Shown here piece after piece: positions 1-7,749 of a stretch of 64,000 nucleotides of DNA (the stretch's first letter is position 1; each line of letters opens with the position of its first letter). Source of the DNA: Leptolyngbya sp. Cla-17 (GTDB lineage: Bacteria; Cyanobacteriota; Cyanobacteriia; Leptolyngbyales; Leptolyngbyaceae); the NCBI RefSeq assembly GCF_016807185.1, contig NZ_JAEVYN010000001.1, positions 806,001 through 870,000 on the forward strand, in the 5' to 3' direction. The translations under genes and the position numbers were made by a program. Under the pieces are notes generated by a model. The model saw nothing but the letters and a program-made list of their open reading frames with translations. It searched no databases and was not told the origin of the DNA.

Positions 1-2
1 GG

Positions 3-437
3 TCATTTTTTGAGACTCCTAGACCAACAGCTCAGTATTTAATTGCCAATCCTCCTTATTTACCCGCACCTGACAAGGATATTTATATGCCCTTGTTATA
101 TGGAGGCTTCGATGGTGCCACCATTACCAATTCGTTGCTAACGCTAGATTATCCCAATGTCATGGTGTTGGTGTCTGGCTATTCTAATCCGGTAGGGACG
201 ATTGAGCATGGCTTAAGGCACGGCTATAGCGTTGAAGATTTTATGGTGACCCCGCTGCAATTTGGTTACTACAGTTCTGAGCCGAAAGTAAAGAACCACA
301 TCGCAGAATTACGCAAAAACCGTCAGGCGTTCTATTTCGGCAGCACCTACTTTTTGGCAGGAGTGCTATTTAGAAAGCGTGAGTTGACCGGTGTAGATTT
401 GTCGAGCGAACTGGTTCGAGTAGTAACTGCTTTATAA
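3..437 (+). CDS. SAM-dependent methyltransferase, C-terminal part (5' truncated by window)
   Basis: The reading frame is open from base 3, so the gene starts before the window. An NPPY tetrapeptide (bases 48-59) inside the stretch LIANPPYLPAPD is the catalytic motif IV of class I N-methyltransferases of the HemK/PrmC and adenine-N6 type. About 125 residues follow it to the stop at 437. The substrate (protein glutamine, nucleic acid or small molecule) cannot be decided without the N-terminal SAM-binding half. The next gene is on the opposite strand, so this is the end of a transcription unit. Confidence 0.6.
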   Translation, partial: SFFETPRPTAQYLIANPPYLPAPDKDIYMPLLYGGFDGATITNSLLTLDYPNVMVLVSGYSNPVGTIEHGLRHGYSVEDFMVTPLQFGYYSSEPKVKNHIAELRKNRQAFYFGSTYFLAGVLFRKRELTGVDLSSELVRVVTAL

Positions 438-517
438 GGGTAAATCTTACGCAACCAACTAATTGGGAGAAACAGGGTGTAGCTTTCTTTTTATACAGTT
501 GACAAGTACAGATACTT

Positions 518-718
518 TTATTGTTTAGCATTAATCTGAGTCCGTTTCCCTAACGCCACACAGACAATGACTCCCAACGCAAAACTCAGTGTTCCAAGTG
601 TTAAAGGGTAGCAAAAGCGTTTAGGAATGAGCCATTGAAATTGCTCACTCGACGGGCAACCAAACTGAGAATGTGCTGCCACTGCCAGCAGTTGAAGTGA
701 AAGAAACCCGCCCTCCAT
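518..718 (-). CDS. Possible small membrane protein (doubtful)
   Basis: A 66-codon frame overlaps the last 74 bases of the upstream histidine kinase gene in another frame. Its C-terminal half has one plausible transmembrane segment (TLGTLSFALGVIVCVALG) followed by a basic tail. No homologue is recognised, and there is no in-frame ATG nearer the membrane segment. It may be a small coupled membrane peptide or simply a chance frame. Confidence 0.2.
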   Translation of the reverse strand: MEGGFLSLQLLAVAAHSQFGCPSSEQFQWLIPKRFCYPLTLGTLSFALGVIVCVALGKRTQINAKQ

Positions 719-2858
719 GCAGTTCGGCTAGCTGTTTGGCTAACGTAAGTCCCAAACCTGATCCTGCATACTGATGTTTACCCTCTTCGGAATCAATTTG
801 TTGAAAGGACTGAAACAGTAAATGTTGTTTATCTAGCGGAATTCCTATTCCTGTATCGCTAACTTCGAGAATAAGGAAACACGAATTAGGCAGGATGTCA
901 GGCAGTAGATCGGGTGTTTCCTTTGGTAAAGCAGTTGCTGCTAATTTCGATCCTGGTGCTAATCGGCTACTCAGTGTGATCACTCCACCCGTTGCCGTAA
1001 ACTTCACGGCATTGGATAGATAGTTGAGCAGAATTTGCAGAATTCGCTGTTGATCGACCACGATAGATTTCACTGCAACGGGTACTTTCAAGGAGAGCGT
1101 TTGTTGTTTGGCAACCGCTTGCACTTCAATGACCTCGATCGCGCTTCGGCAGAGATCCTCCACATCAACAACTTCTTTGTAAAGTTCCTGTTTACCTGCT
1201 TCTATTTTGGCAAGGTCTAGTAAATCATTGATCAGCTTCAGCAAATGTTCACCACTGCTGTGGATCATAGACAGATATTGCTCTTGCTTAGCGTTGATGG
1301 CACCAAAATGTTGCTTCAGCAAAACACCTGATAAACCCAGAACTGAAGTTAGGGGTGTTCGCAGTTCATGGGAGACGCTAGCGATAAAGTTCGACTTGAA
1401 TTGATTCAGTTCTTGCTCTTTGGCTAGGGATTTGCGAACCTCTTCTTCGGCTTGCTTGCGTTGAATGAACAAACCCAGTTCAGTTGAGGCTGAAATCAAG
1501 TCAATCATCCGTTGATCCTCTTGACGGGCTTTAAACATATAAAACACGAGGACGGTAATGACTTCATCGTTCGCCAAAAGCGGAATCCCCAACGTTGCTT
1601 TCAGTCCTGAGGCTAACGCTTGCGGGGCCCTGAGATAAGTTTTGTCCGTAGAGACATCTTGATGCCACTCGGTTTTCTTTGAGATCCAAATTCGACCCGG
1701 AATGCCAACGTTGGGCGGGAATGTCAATGCCTCACTGTGTCGTCTAAATTCTGTTAACCGCTCGGTTTTGCTATACCAGGCGGGACTGCATTCCATTACC
1801 ATCTTGTCTAAGCTAGGAACCCATGCCTCTCCAAATTCCCATTGCGTCGCTTCACAAACCTTTTCAATGGCAACCTGCATGGCAGAATGGAAATCGGGGG
1901 AATCTACAACTGCTTGAGTGACTGTTTGAAGGAGTTGACTATCTTCCTCTATTGCTTTGCGATCAGTAACATCTACGCAAGACCCGGTAAAGCCCGCAAA
2001 TGTCCCACCCGGTTGAAAACGAGGCACTCCGGTCTCTAGCATCCAGCGATATTCACCATCTGCCCTTCTTAATCGATATTCAACTGTGTAAGGCGCTTGA
2101 GCGGCAAAAGCAGCAGCGTAATTGCTGGACCAGTGTTGATGGTCGTTTGGGTGCAGCCCTTGTTGCCAACCTTTTCCAATTTCCTGTTCCAGCGATCGCC
2201 CAGTAAATCGAAGCCAGGTTTGGTTGTAAAAAATGGTCTGTTGATCAAGATCATCCACCCAAATCAGCACAGGAGCGCTATCTGCCATTATCCGAAACCG
2301 TTCTTCACTCTCCCGTAGAGCAGCTTCTCTGTGCTGTAACTCACGGGTCAGGATCTCTGCCTCTATTAGCTTTCGGCGTAACTCAAGTTGGGCAACAACT
2401 TGGCGGCTAAGAGCACGCAGGGCCTCAATCTGAGGATGACTGAGTTCTCGTGGCACCGTATCGATGACGCAAACCGTTCCAAGACTATGACCTTCAGGCG
2501 TCACTAAGGGAACTCCAGCATAAAATCGAATGCTAAGCTCACCCATCACTAAGGGATTAGTTGCAAACCGTTCGTCCGCCAAGGCGTCTGGCACGATCAA
2601 AATATCGGATTGCAAAATTGTATGACTACAGAATGAAATGTCACGCGATGTGCTTACGGCGCTCAATCCTACTTTGGATTTGAACCATTGACGTTCAGCA
2701 TCAACCAAGCTTATGAGAGCGATCGGGGTAGCACAGAGGCTAGCAGCTAATTTTGTCAGGTCATCAAATGCAACTTCTGGTTCGGAATCTAGAATTTGAT
2801 ATTGGCAGAGGGCACTCAGCCTGGTAAGTTCATTATCGGGAAGCGGTGCTATCTGCAT
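645..2858 (-). CDS. GAF-PAS-GAF hybrid sensor histidine kinase
   Basis: This 737-residue protein should autophosphorylate on histidine and signal to a response regulator that is not encoded nearby. Domains in order: an N-terminal GAF domain (about 10-155), a PAS/PAC domain (about 185-305), a second GAF domain (about 310-460), a HisKA dimerisation domain with the H-box SHELRTPL near residue 495, and a HATPase_c domain with DTGIGI and GSGLGL boxes near the C-terminus. There is no transmembrane segment and no receiver domain, so it is a cytosolic sensor. The GAF domains lack the DXCF/CH chromophore signature of cyanobacteriochromes, so light sensing is not supported. The ligand is unknown. Confidence 0.9.
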   Translation of the reverse strand: MQIAPLPDNELTRLSALCQYQILDSEPEVAFDDLTKLAASLCATPIALISLVDAERQWFKSKVGLSAVSTSRDISFCSHTILQSDILIVPDALADERFATNPLVMGELSIRFYAGVPLVTPEGHSLGTVCVIDTVPRELSHPQIEALRALSRQVVAQLELRRKLIEAEILTRELQHREAALRESEERFRIMADSAPVLIWVDDLDQQTIFYNQTWLRFTGRSLEQEIGKGWQQGLHPNDHQHWSSNYAAAFAAQAPYTVEYRLRRADGEYRWMLETGVPRFQPGGTFAGFTGSCVDVTDRKAIEEDSQLLQTVTQAVVDSPDFHSAMQVAIEKVCEATQWEFGEAWVPSLDKMVMECSPAWYSKTERLTEFRRHSEALTFPPNVGIPGRIWISKKTEWHQDVSTDKTYLRAPQALASGLKATLGIPLLANDEVITVLVFYMFKARQEDQRMIDLISASTELGLFIQRKQAEEEVRKSLAKEQELNQFKSNFIASVSHELRTPLTSVLGLSGVLLKQHFGAINAKQEQYLSMIHSSGEHLLKLINDLLDLAKIEAGKQELYKEVVDVEDLCRSAIEVIEVQAVAKQQTLSLKVPVAVKSIVVDQQRILQILLNYLSNAVKFTATGGVITLSSRLAPGSKLAATALPKETPDLLPDILPNSCFLILEVSDTGIGIPLDKQHLLFQSFQQIDSEEGKHQYAGSGLGLTLAKQLAELHGGRVSFTSTAGSGSTFSVWLPVE

Positions 2859-3180
2859 AGTTTTTTAGAGAAATCAGCAAGTTATGTCAGAAAGCAAGTA
2901 AAGTTTCAAAAATCGCTTATCGCTTTATTTCTTGCCAAGGGAGCATTAGAGCTAATATTGCTCAAGACTTAAAGTAAGTATTCTAATAATTTTTAAGAAG
3001 GTGTGGTTTCTTGATCCCAGAGAAGTTGGCATTGCGTCAGCTACCTGGGCAGAAAACTACGCTATAGCCATTGAACGCTAGCTAGAGAATAGAGTGGTTA
3101 GAAAATATGGCGAGAAATCCTTGAATGCCCTATGCCTCATACATTTCCATTGTTTTCGCTAAAAATTCGCCCTATGGCAT
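2859..3180. other. Intergenic region, no gene seen
   Basis: About 320 AT-rich bases lie between the start of the histidine kinase gene and the end of the pentapeptide-repeat gene, both on the minus strand. It should contain the kinase promoter. I see no convincing terminator, RNA gene or repeat; only a weak imperfect hairpin (GAGCA...TGCTC near 2940-2962). Confidence 0.4.
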
Positions 3181-3981
3181 TTAGCGGAAGGAGGGCGGGC
3201 GATCGCCCCAAATGACCCCTTGTACTGCCGCTGGATGAAAGTAGCAGTCGTCTACATTTGCCCAGTGCAAATTGGCCTCGGTGAGTTCTGCATTCGTGAA
3301 AACAGCCTCTTGCAAGCTGGCTCCCTGTAAATTGGCGCGATGCAAGCAAGCGCCACTCAGATTTGCGCTTTGCAGAGTTGCTCCTTGCAGGTTTGTATCT
3401 GCCAAGTTTGCCTTCCGCAGGTTTGCCCACCGCAGATCTACGCCTGCTAGATTCGCGCCGCTGAGATCGGCTCCAAAGAGATATGCGCCACACAGATGAG
3501 CTTGAGTGAGAATCGCCCGATGCAGGATTGCTTGATAAAAATGAATCTGGTTGAGTTCTGCCTGGTGCAAATTTGCATCGCTAAGGTTGGCGTTTCCTAG
3601 CTCGGCCCCCATCAGCCAAGCTCTGCTCAGGTCGGTGCGTTGCAGGTATGCCCCATTGAGGTCGGCTTCGCGCAGATCAGCTTGGTATAGCTCGGTACCG
3701 ATTAAGTTGGCATGGCTGAGGTCGGCTCCGCGCAGGTTTGCCTGAGTCAAATTCGCTCCAATCAGGTTGGCATGGCTGAGGTTGGCATAGCTGAAATTAG
3801 CGTGGCTGAGATTGGCATCAACCAATTCGGCGTGGCTGAGGTCAACCCTGGAGAAATCAAGCGATCGCCCTCGTTCAGTGCCACCATACTTCCCTGCATC
3901 TTCAACGGGATAATATCTATTGCGTTGCGAAGATTCTGTTAAGTGCCGCTTTAACTCCGTCAAATATCTAACGTCCGCCAT
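3181..3981 (-). CDS. Pentapeptide-repeat protein
   Basis: After about 45 non-repetitive residues, the rest of the 266-residue protein is an almost uninterrupted run of A(D/N)LSX/A(N/D)LxX pentapeptides, for example ANLSHANFSYANLSHANL. This pattern folds into a right-handed quadrilateral beta-helix. Such proteins are strongly expanded in cyanobacteria and mostly lack an assigned function. There is no signal peptide or membrane segment, so it is probably cytosolic. The DNA repeats of the helix create long open shadow frames on the opposite strand, which should not be annotated. Confidence 0.92.
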   Translation of the reverse strand: MADVRYLTELKRHLTESSQRNRYYPVEDAGKYGGTERGRSLDFSRVDLSHAELVDANLSHANFSYANLSHANLIGANLTQANLRGADLSHANLIGTELYQADLREADLNGAYLQRTDLSRAWLMGAELGNANLSDANLHQAELNQIHFYQAILHRAILTQAHLCGAYLFGADLSGANLAGVDLRWANLRKANLADTNLQGATLQSANLSGACLHRANLQGASLQEAVFTNAELTEANLHWANVDDCYFHPAAVQGVIWGDRPPSFR

Positions 3982-4051
3982 CCGCTTTTTGCCCTTTATT
4001 CACCGGAAGCGCCTTTGTTCTAAGTTTATTTTTGCATCGAATGCCGTCTAA

Positions 4052-4690
4052 TTATTCTAATCTTCCGGTATCGGGCGATCTCCCAGCCACACTTTCGATC
4101 GCCGACAATACCGCATGAGAAGCCGCTAAAATATCGCGTTCTTCGCCACCTAAATATAAGCGCCCAAAGCTGCCAACCGCAGACACTTGCAAAATGTTAA
4201 TCAATGCGGCTTTCTCCGCTTCATTGGCTGCCAACGCTGCCCAGGCTGCGGGTTCCACTTCAAACACATAAAGTGTTTGCCCTGACATAATCATTTGTCC
4301 ACGTCGGGTCCGGTTAATCAATTGAGCGTGATGAGGGTCAATATTGCGAATGATTTGGCTAGAAAGAACGCGGGGCTTGAGACAATCTTGTCGGCGCACT
4401 TCGAGGGTATCCAAAATGGCTTTGCCTGCTGCCTGGAGTTCCCCTTGATTGGTGGAATGAAGCTCTAGCAAACCGTAGAGACGTTCTACCATCAGGACAC
4501 CAGGACGCACTACCGCCGACTTCAGTGCCACATCGGTAATCCGGTTAATTTCAATGCCGGGGGAAATTTCAATCCATAAGGAAGCATCGCCCGGAAGGGG
4601 AAGAAACCCAATCGAAACGGTTCCTAGGTAAGCGGCGTGCTGAGCTTGCAGCCGATCAATATAAACGTAGCTACGCAGGTCAACGCCCAA
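4052..4690 (-). CDS. ccmP: Carboxysome shell protein CcmP (tandem-BMC trimer)
   Basis: The 212-residue protein has the length and sequence pattern of beta-cyanobacterial CcmP, including MGV-LRSYVYID at the start and the conserved segments LPGDASLWIEISPGIEINR, SSQIIRNID and ALINILQVSAVGSFGR-LGGEERDI. Family knowledge: CcmP has two fused BMC domains and forms a trimer (dimer of trimers) with a large gated pore, thought to pass metabolites such as ribulose bisphosphate or 3-phosphoglycerate through the carboxysome shell. As in many cyanobacteria, it is encoded alone, away from the main ccm cluster. The start MGV fits the family N-terminus. Confidence 0.93.
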   Translation of the reverse strand: MGVDLRSYVYIDRLQAQHAAYLGTVSIGFLPLPGDASLWIEISPGIEINRITDVALKSAVVRPGVLMVERLYGLLELHSTNQGELQAAGKAILDTLEVRRQDCLKPRVLSSQIIRNIDPHHAQLINRTRRGQMIMSGQTLYVFEVEPAAWAALAANEAEKAALINILQVSAVGSFGRLYLGGEERDILAASHAVLSAIESVAGRSPDTGRLE

Positions 4691-4855
4691 GAGTTTAATC
4701 TAGTCCGGGTAAACTCATCTAGTATACGGTGTTGAGTTTGCCGATCGCTACGAAAGATCGCTACGAAAAGATTGCGTTAGGTTTTACTATGGGGAAGTTC
4801 GGCTGGATTGCTTACTCTCCACCAACCCTCTGACCGGCTGTCACTTGGGAACTAG

Positions 4856-4887
4856 GCGATTCCCGTAGGGATCGTTTCACGAATCGC
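4856..4887. repeat. Small palindromic dispersed repeat, copy 1
   Basis: A 32-base element begins GCGATTCCCGTAGGG and ends CACGAATCGC. Its outer 7 bases (GCGATTC / GAATCGC) are inverted repeats, and it contains a CCC-GTA-GGG mini-hairpin. It ends 10 bases before the ATG of the next gene, where a ribosome-binding site would be expected. Thirty of its bases recur exactly at 6018-6047. Confidence 0.8.
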
Positions 4888-4897
4888 CATACCTGTT

Positions 4898-6394
4898 ATG
4901 CCATCTGATCCTTACCAAAGCCAGGTTTTTCGCAAGCTATTGCGCCAGACACGCCACTGGCTTGATCGCCGTCAGCAAACAGCACGACGGCTACAAGTGG
5001 CTGGCAGCTGGAGCGCGCAGATTTTGGTTTATCCGGTGTATGCCCTGTTTCAATCGGCGCGATCTCTGGGCAAAACCCTGGGTAAGGCGATCCAGCCCGA
5101 TCCGATTAGCCTACTACCAGCGGAAAATCCCGACGAGATTGAAATTCCACTACAATCTGCCCCGTTGCAGTTAACAGCGGAAACTGCTTTACAGCAAGTT
5201 CTCCACACGATAGAGCGCTTTTCTTTGCCAGAACGGTTACCCATTGGGCTAGAGCCACAGGCGGTGCGGGTGAGGGCAGTGGCGTGTTTAATGGAAACCC
5301 AAGCTCTCGTATTGGTGACTCAATTTAATCAAATATTGGATGTGCTGTCTCCGCATCAGCAGCATGAACTAGCGCAGCGGATTAGTTGGGAAATAGCAGC
5401 TTCCGCACAATCGCGTCGTCCTAAAAGCTTACTTAATCGAGTTATTGGGGCATTGCAAGGAGTGGGATCGTGGTTGTTCGACAATCTGCGCCCAGCTGCC
5501 ACGCACGCCTTGCCTGCGGCATCTTTACCATCTGTAGATGCGCCAATCCGGCAGTCCATGCTGGCAGTACGCGACTGTTTGGCAGAGGTGGATATTTCCA
5601 GCTATCCGTCACTGTTAAACGTTGCAGCTACCCGCCTGTCAGCCCCAGCCTCCATTTTTATTCGTGGGGTGGCAACGCAACTGGATACGCGATCGCTGGT
5701 ATTGGTAACGAACCGCAACGAGATTCTGGAGATTCTGGATGCTGACCAACAAACGATTGTGCAGCAGCGAATTATCTGGCAAGTGGCTCACTATTGCCGT
5801 TATTTACGTTTGCGCCAGGGTTCGGCTCAGCTTGACCCCGTGCGATCGCCCCCTGCAAACAGTCCAGTTTTCCCTGGTGTTCGTCCGTTTTATCAGTTGA
5901 TGGCATGGATGCAACAGGGTTCTGTGGCGATCGCCACCAACCTTTTTGAGGAAGCCGATCTGGCGGAACTACCGATGAGACTGCGGACTGCCCCTCCGAT
6001 TAAGTTTGCTCAAATTCGCGATTCCCGTAGGGATCGTTTCACGAATCTCGTTACTGCTGCCCTGTCACCGATCATCCATCAACCTGGGCGATCGCTCAAT
6101 GCTGAACTGACGATTTCTGAGCGCAAAACGCTAGAGATGACAGCTGATCATTCTACTCAGGTAACTTTTGAGAAGGTGGCTCAACCGCTTATCAAAGAAC
6201 CGCGATCGCCCGATGGAGCAACGCTCCCAGATAGTCCCCTTTCAGAGATTATTGATACAGAAGTCACGCTGATGGGCTACGAGCAAAGCCTGCTAGAACG
6301 AATTATGCGATTGCTGGATTTTTGCTTTTTTGCGATCGAAGAATTTATTCGTGTGCTGTGGAATGGCTTACTGAAACTTGCTCCTAAGCGATAA
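4898..6394 (+). CDS. Unknown protein with an internally duplicated module
   Basis: I do not recognise a named family for this 498-residue protein. Residues about 97-170 and 221-300 are clearly related: both contain a core of the form R-x-VA...T-x-x-LVLVT-x-x-N-x-IL-x-x-L followed by QQ and QRI-x-W-x-x-A. The N-terminus is basic, with a possible amphipathic or membrane-proximal stretch near residues 40-65. The C-terminus has an aromatic hydrophobic stretch (about 465-490). Residues about 374-383 are encoded by a palindromic dispersed repeat identical to one just before the start codon. No clear Shine-Dalgarno precedes the ATG. Confidence 0.75.
   Translation: MPSDPYQSQVFRKLLRQTRHWLDRRQQTARRLQVAGSWSAQILVYPVYALFQSARSLGKTLGKAIQPDPISLLPAENPDEIEIPLQSAPLQLTAETALQQVLHTIERFSLPERLPIGLEPQAVRVRAVACLMETQALVLVTQFNQILDVLSPHQQHELAQRISWEIAASAQSRRPKSLLNRVIGALQGVGSWLFDNLRPAATHALPAASLPSVDAPIRQSMLAVRDCLAEVDISSYPSLLNVAATRLSAPASIFIRGVATQLDTRSLVLVTNRNEILEILDADQQTIVQQRIIWQVAHYCRYLRLRQGSAQLDPVRSPPANSPVFPGVRPFYQLMAWMQQGSVAIATNLFEEADLAELPMRLRTAPPIKFAQIRDSRRDRFTNLVTAALSPIIHQPGRSLNAELTISERKTLEMTADHSTQVTFEKVAQPLIKEPRSPDGATLPDSPLSEIIDTEVTLMGYEQSLLERIMRLLDFCFFAIEEFIRVLWNGLLKLAPKR
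6018..6047. repeat. Small palindromic dispersed repeat, copy 2 (inside coding sequence)
   Basis: Thirty bases identical to positions 1-30 of the copy at 4856, from GCGATTCCCG through CACGAATC. It lies in frame inside the 498-residue gene and encodes approximately RDSRRDRFTN, between the duplicated modules and the C-terminal region. Confidence 0.8.
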
Positions 6395-6419
6395 CTCCCG
6401 TAGAGAATCTTTGCGAATC
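6388..6419. repeat. Degenerate third copy of the palindromic repeat at the stop codon
   Basis: The sequence GCGATAACTCCCGTAGAGAA, ending in GCGAATCT, resembles the copies at 4856 and 6018 but carries several substitutions. It overlaps the TAA stop codon (6392-6394) of the 498-residue gene. The match is by eye and weaker than the other two copies. Confidence 0.45.
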
Positions 6420-6504
6420 TACAGATGTGCAAGGATTTTTGAAACGGTATTAGATGCCCTCAAACCGCTAGGATAATTGGCAGTAAACGATTTCAGGAAT
6501 TGAT

Positions 6505-6987
6505 ATGAGCAACGCGATCTCAGATATTTCGGTCAAGACTATCACAGGCTCCGAGCAATCATTAGGAGATTACGCAGGCAAGGTGTTGCTAATTGTCAAC
6601 GTCGCATCCTATTGCGGCTACACGCCCCAATACAAAGGGTTAGAAGCGCTGTACCAAAAGTATCACGCTCAAGGATTGGAGGTTTTGGGGTTTCCTTGCA
6701 ATGACTACGGTGCCCAAGAACCGGACAGTACCGATAAAATCGCACAATTCTGCGAAACCAGTTACGGCGTGACTTTTCCACTGTTTGACAAGGTTCATGC
6801 CAAAGGTGCGGAGCAGCATCCTCTGTATGCTCGTCTGACCCAAACCGCTCCTGCTGGGGATGTATCCTGGAACTTTGAAAAGTTTTTGGTGAATAAACAC
6901 GGTGAAGTAGTAGGTCGCTACAAAAGTGCAGTGGCTCCGGATGCGGCAGAACTGATCGGCGCGATCGAAAAAGAACTCGCTGCTTAG
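6505..6987 (+). CDS. Glutathione peroxidase-family thiol peroxidase
   Basis: This 160-residue protein reduces hydroperoxides. It has the peroxidatic cysteine C37 in VASYCGYTPQY, the tetrad glutamine Q71 in FPCNDYGAQEP, and W122/N123 in SWNFEKFL. Cysteine replaces selenocysteine, as is usual in bacteria. A second cysteine, C83 in AQFCETSYGV, sits where the resolving cysteine of thioredoxin-dependent members lies, so reduction by thioredoxin (or NADPH in some cyanobacterial members) is more likely than by glutathione. It stands alone and is followed by a strong terminator. Confidence 0.93.
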   Translation: MSNAISDISVKTITGSEQSLGDYAGKVLLIVNVASYCGYTPQYKGLEALYQKYHAQGLEVLGFPCNDYGAQEPDSTDKIAQFCETSYGVTFPLFDKVHAKGAEQHPLYARLTQTAPAGDVSWNFEKFLVNKHGEVVGRYKSAVAPDAAELIGAIEKELAA

Positions 6988-7036
6988 TTGCCTATAAAGC
7001 CATCAGTTGGCATAAGGACTAGGACAAATTAACTGC

Positions 7037-7083
7037 TGAGCAAACAAGGGGCTTAAGTCCCTTGTTTGCTCAGGTTGTTTTTA
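7037..7083 (+). terminator. Rho-independent terminator after the peroxidase gene
   Basis: TGAGCAAACAAGGG (7037-7050) pairs perfectly with CCCTTGTTTGCTCA (7059-7072) across an 8-base loop, and a T-rich tract (GGTTGTTTTT) follows. The inner CAAGGGGCTTAAGTCCCTTG resembles palindromes scattered in cyanobacterial genomes. Confidence 0.85.
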
Positions 7084-7110
7084 CAAGACTTTTTAAACCT
7101 ATCTTGATCG

Positions 7111-7605
7111 CTAGCTCAATAAGAACCGAGGTGGAGTCAACCAAAATAGAGTACTTCGCCCAATGGGAGATCCAGTTTCGGGTAAGGACAGACCGATGAC
7201 TCCCGCTTTTTTCAGCTCAACTGCGCCTCTCACTTCACCCCAGGCTAATAACTCTGCCCAAGTGCTAAGGCTGGGTTCATGTCCAACCAGTGCCAAGCAT
7301 TCTTGACTGCCGGGTGTCCAATCTGGCAGCCAATCTAACCACGGTGTAATGATTCCAGAAGCCAGATAACTTGCCTCTTGCAGTTGGCTGCTTAAGCCAA
7401 CGTCTACCAGAATATCTGCGGTTTGTCGGGCGCGGACTAGCGGACTAGTGAGGATTAAATCGAATTGCAACCCCAGATCTATCAGCCGCTTGGCAACCGA
7501 GCGAGTTTTCTTTTTACCATCTTCCGTTAACGGCCGTTCATCGTCATTGGTATAGGTGCCAAATTCACCTGCTAAGCCATGCCGAACCAAATACAGTTCA
7601 ATCAT
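7111..7605 (-). CDS. sixA: Phosphohistidine phosphatase SixA-type
   Basis: The N-terminus MIELYLVRHG carries the RHG motif (R8-H9-G10) of the histidine phosphatase branch. It is followed by RPLTEDGKKKTRSVAKRL and the TSPLVRARQTADIL arginine motif, and the second catalytic histidine is in LALVGHEPSLS. The 164-residue length matches SixA, which removes phosphate from phosphohistidine in phosphorelay proteins. It could act on Hpt domains or on another small phospho-substrate; the neighbours do not decide this. Confidence 0.88.
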   Translation of the reverse strand: MIELYLVRHGLAGEFGTYTNDDERPLTEDGKKKTRSVAKRLIDLGLQFDLILTSPLVRARQTADILVDVGLSSQLQEASYLASGIITPWLDWLPDWTPGSQECLALVGHEPSLSTWAELLAWGEVRGAVELKKAGVIGLSLPETGSPIGRSTLFWLTPPRFLLS

Positions 7606-7749
7606 TGTGTTACTGCTAATCTATAGCCTGTCGTTAGCCTGTCACCCCAGCGATTTATCAATTACTAATGACAGTTTGATGAAGCCTGGAGAGCTTGTTT
7701 GAGTTGAGTTTTGAGAGTCCGAAAAACATCAAGATTTTCCTGACGGACA

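Noticed and set aside
645..2858. Cyanobacteriochrome or phytochrome photoreceptor
   Set aside because: The GAF domains lack the chromophore-binding cysteine motifs, so only a general sensor kinase call is supported.
3137..3493. Long open frames on both strands inside the pentapeptide-repeat gene
   Set aside because: They arise from the periodic DNA of the repeats and give arginine and serine-rich translations with no family pattern.
4741..4772. Direct repeat GATCGCTACGAAA twice upstream of the 498-residue gene
   Set aside because: Two short copies built around HIP1-like sequence; no support for a binding site or mobile element.
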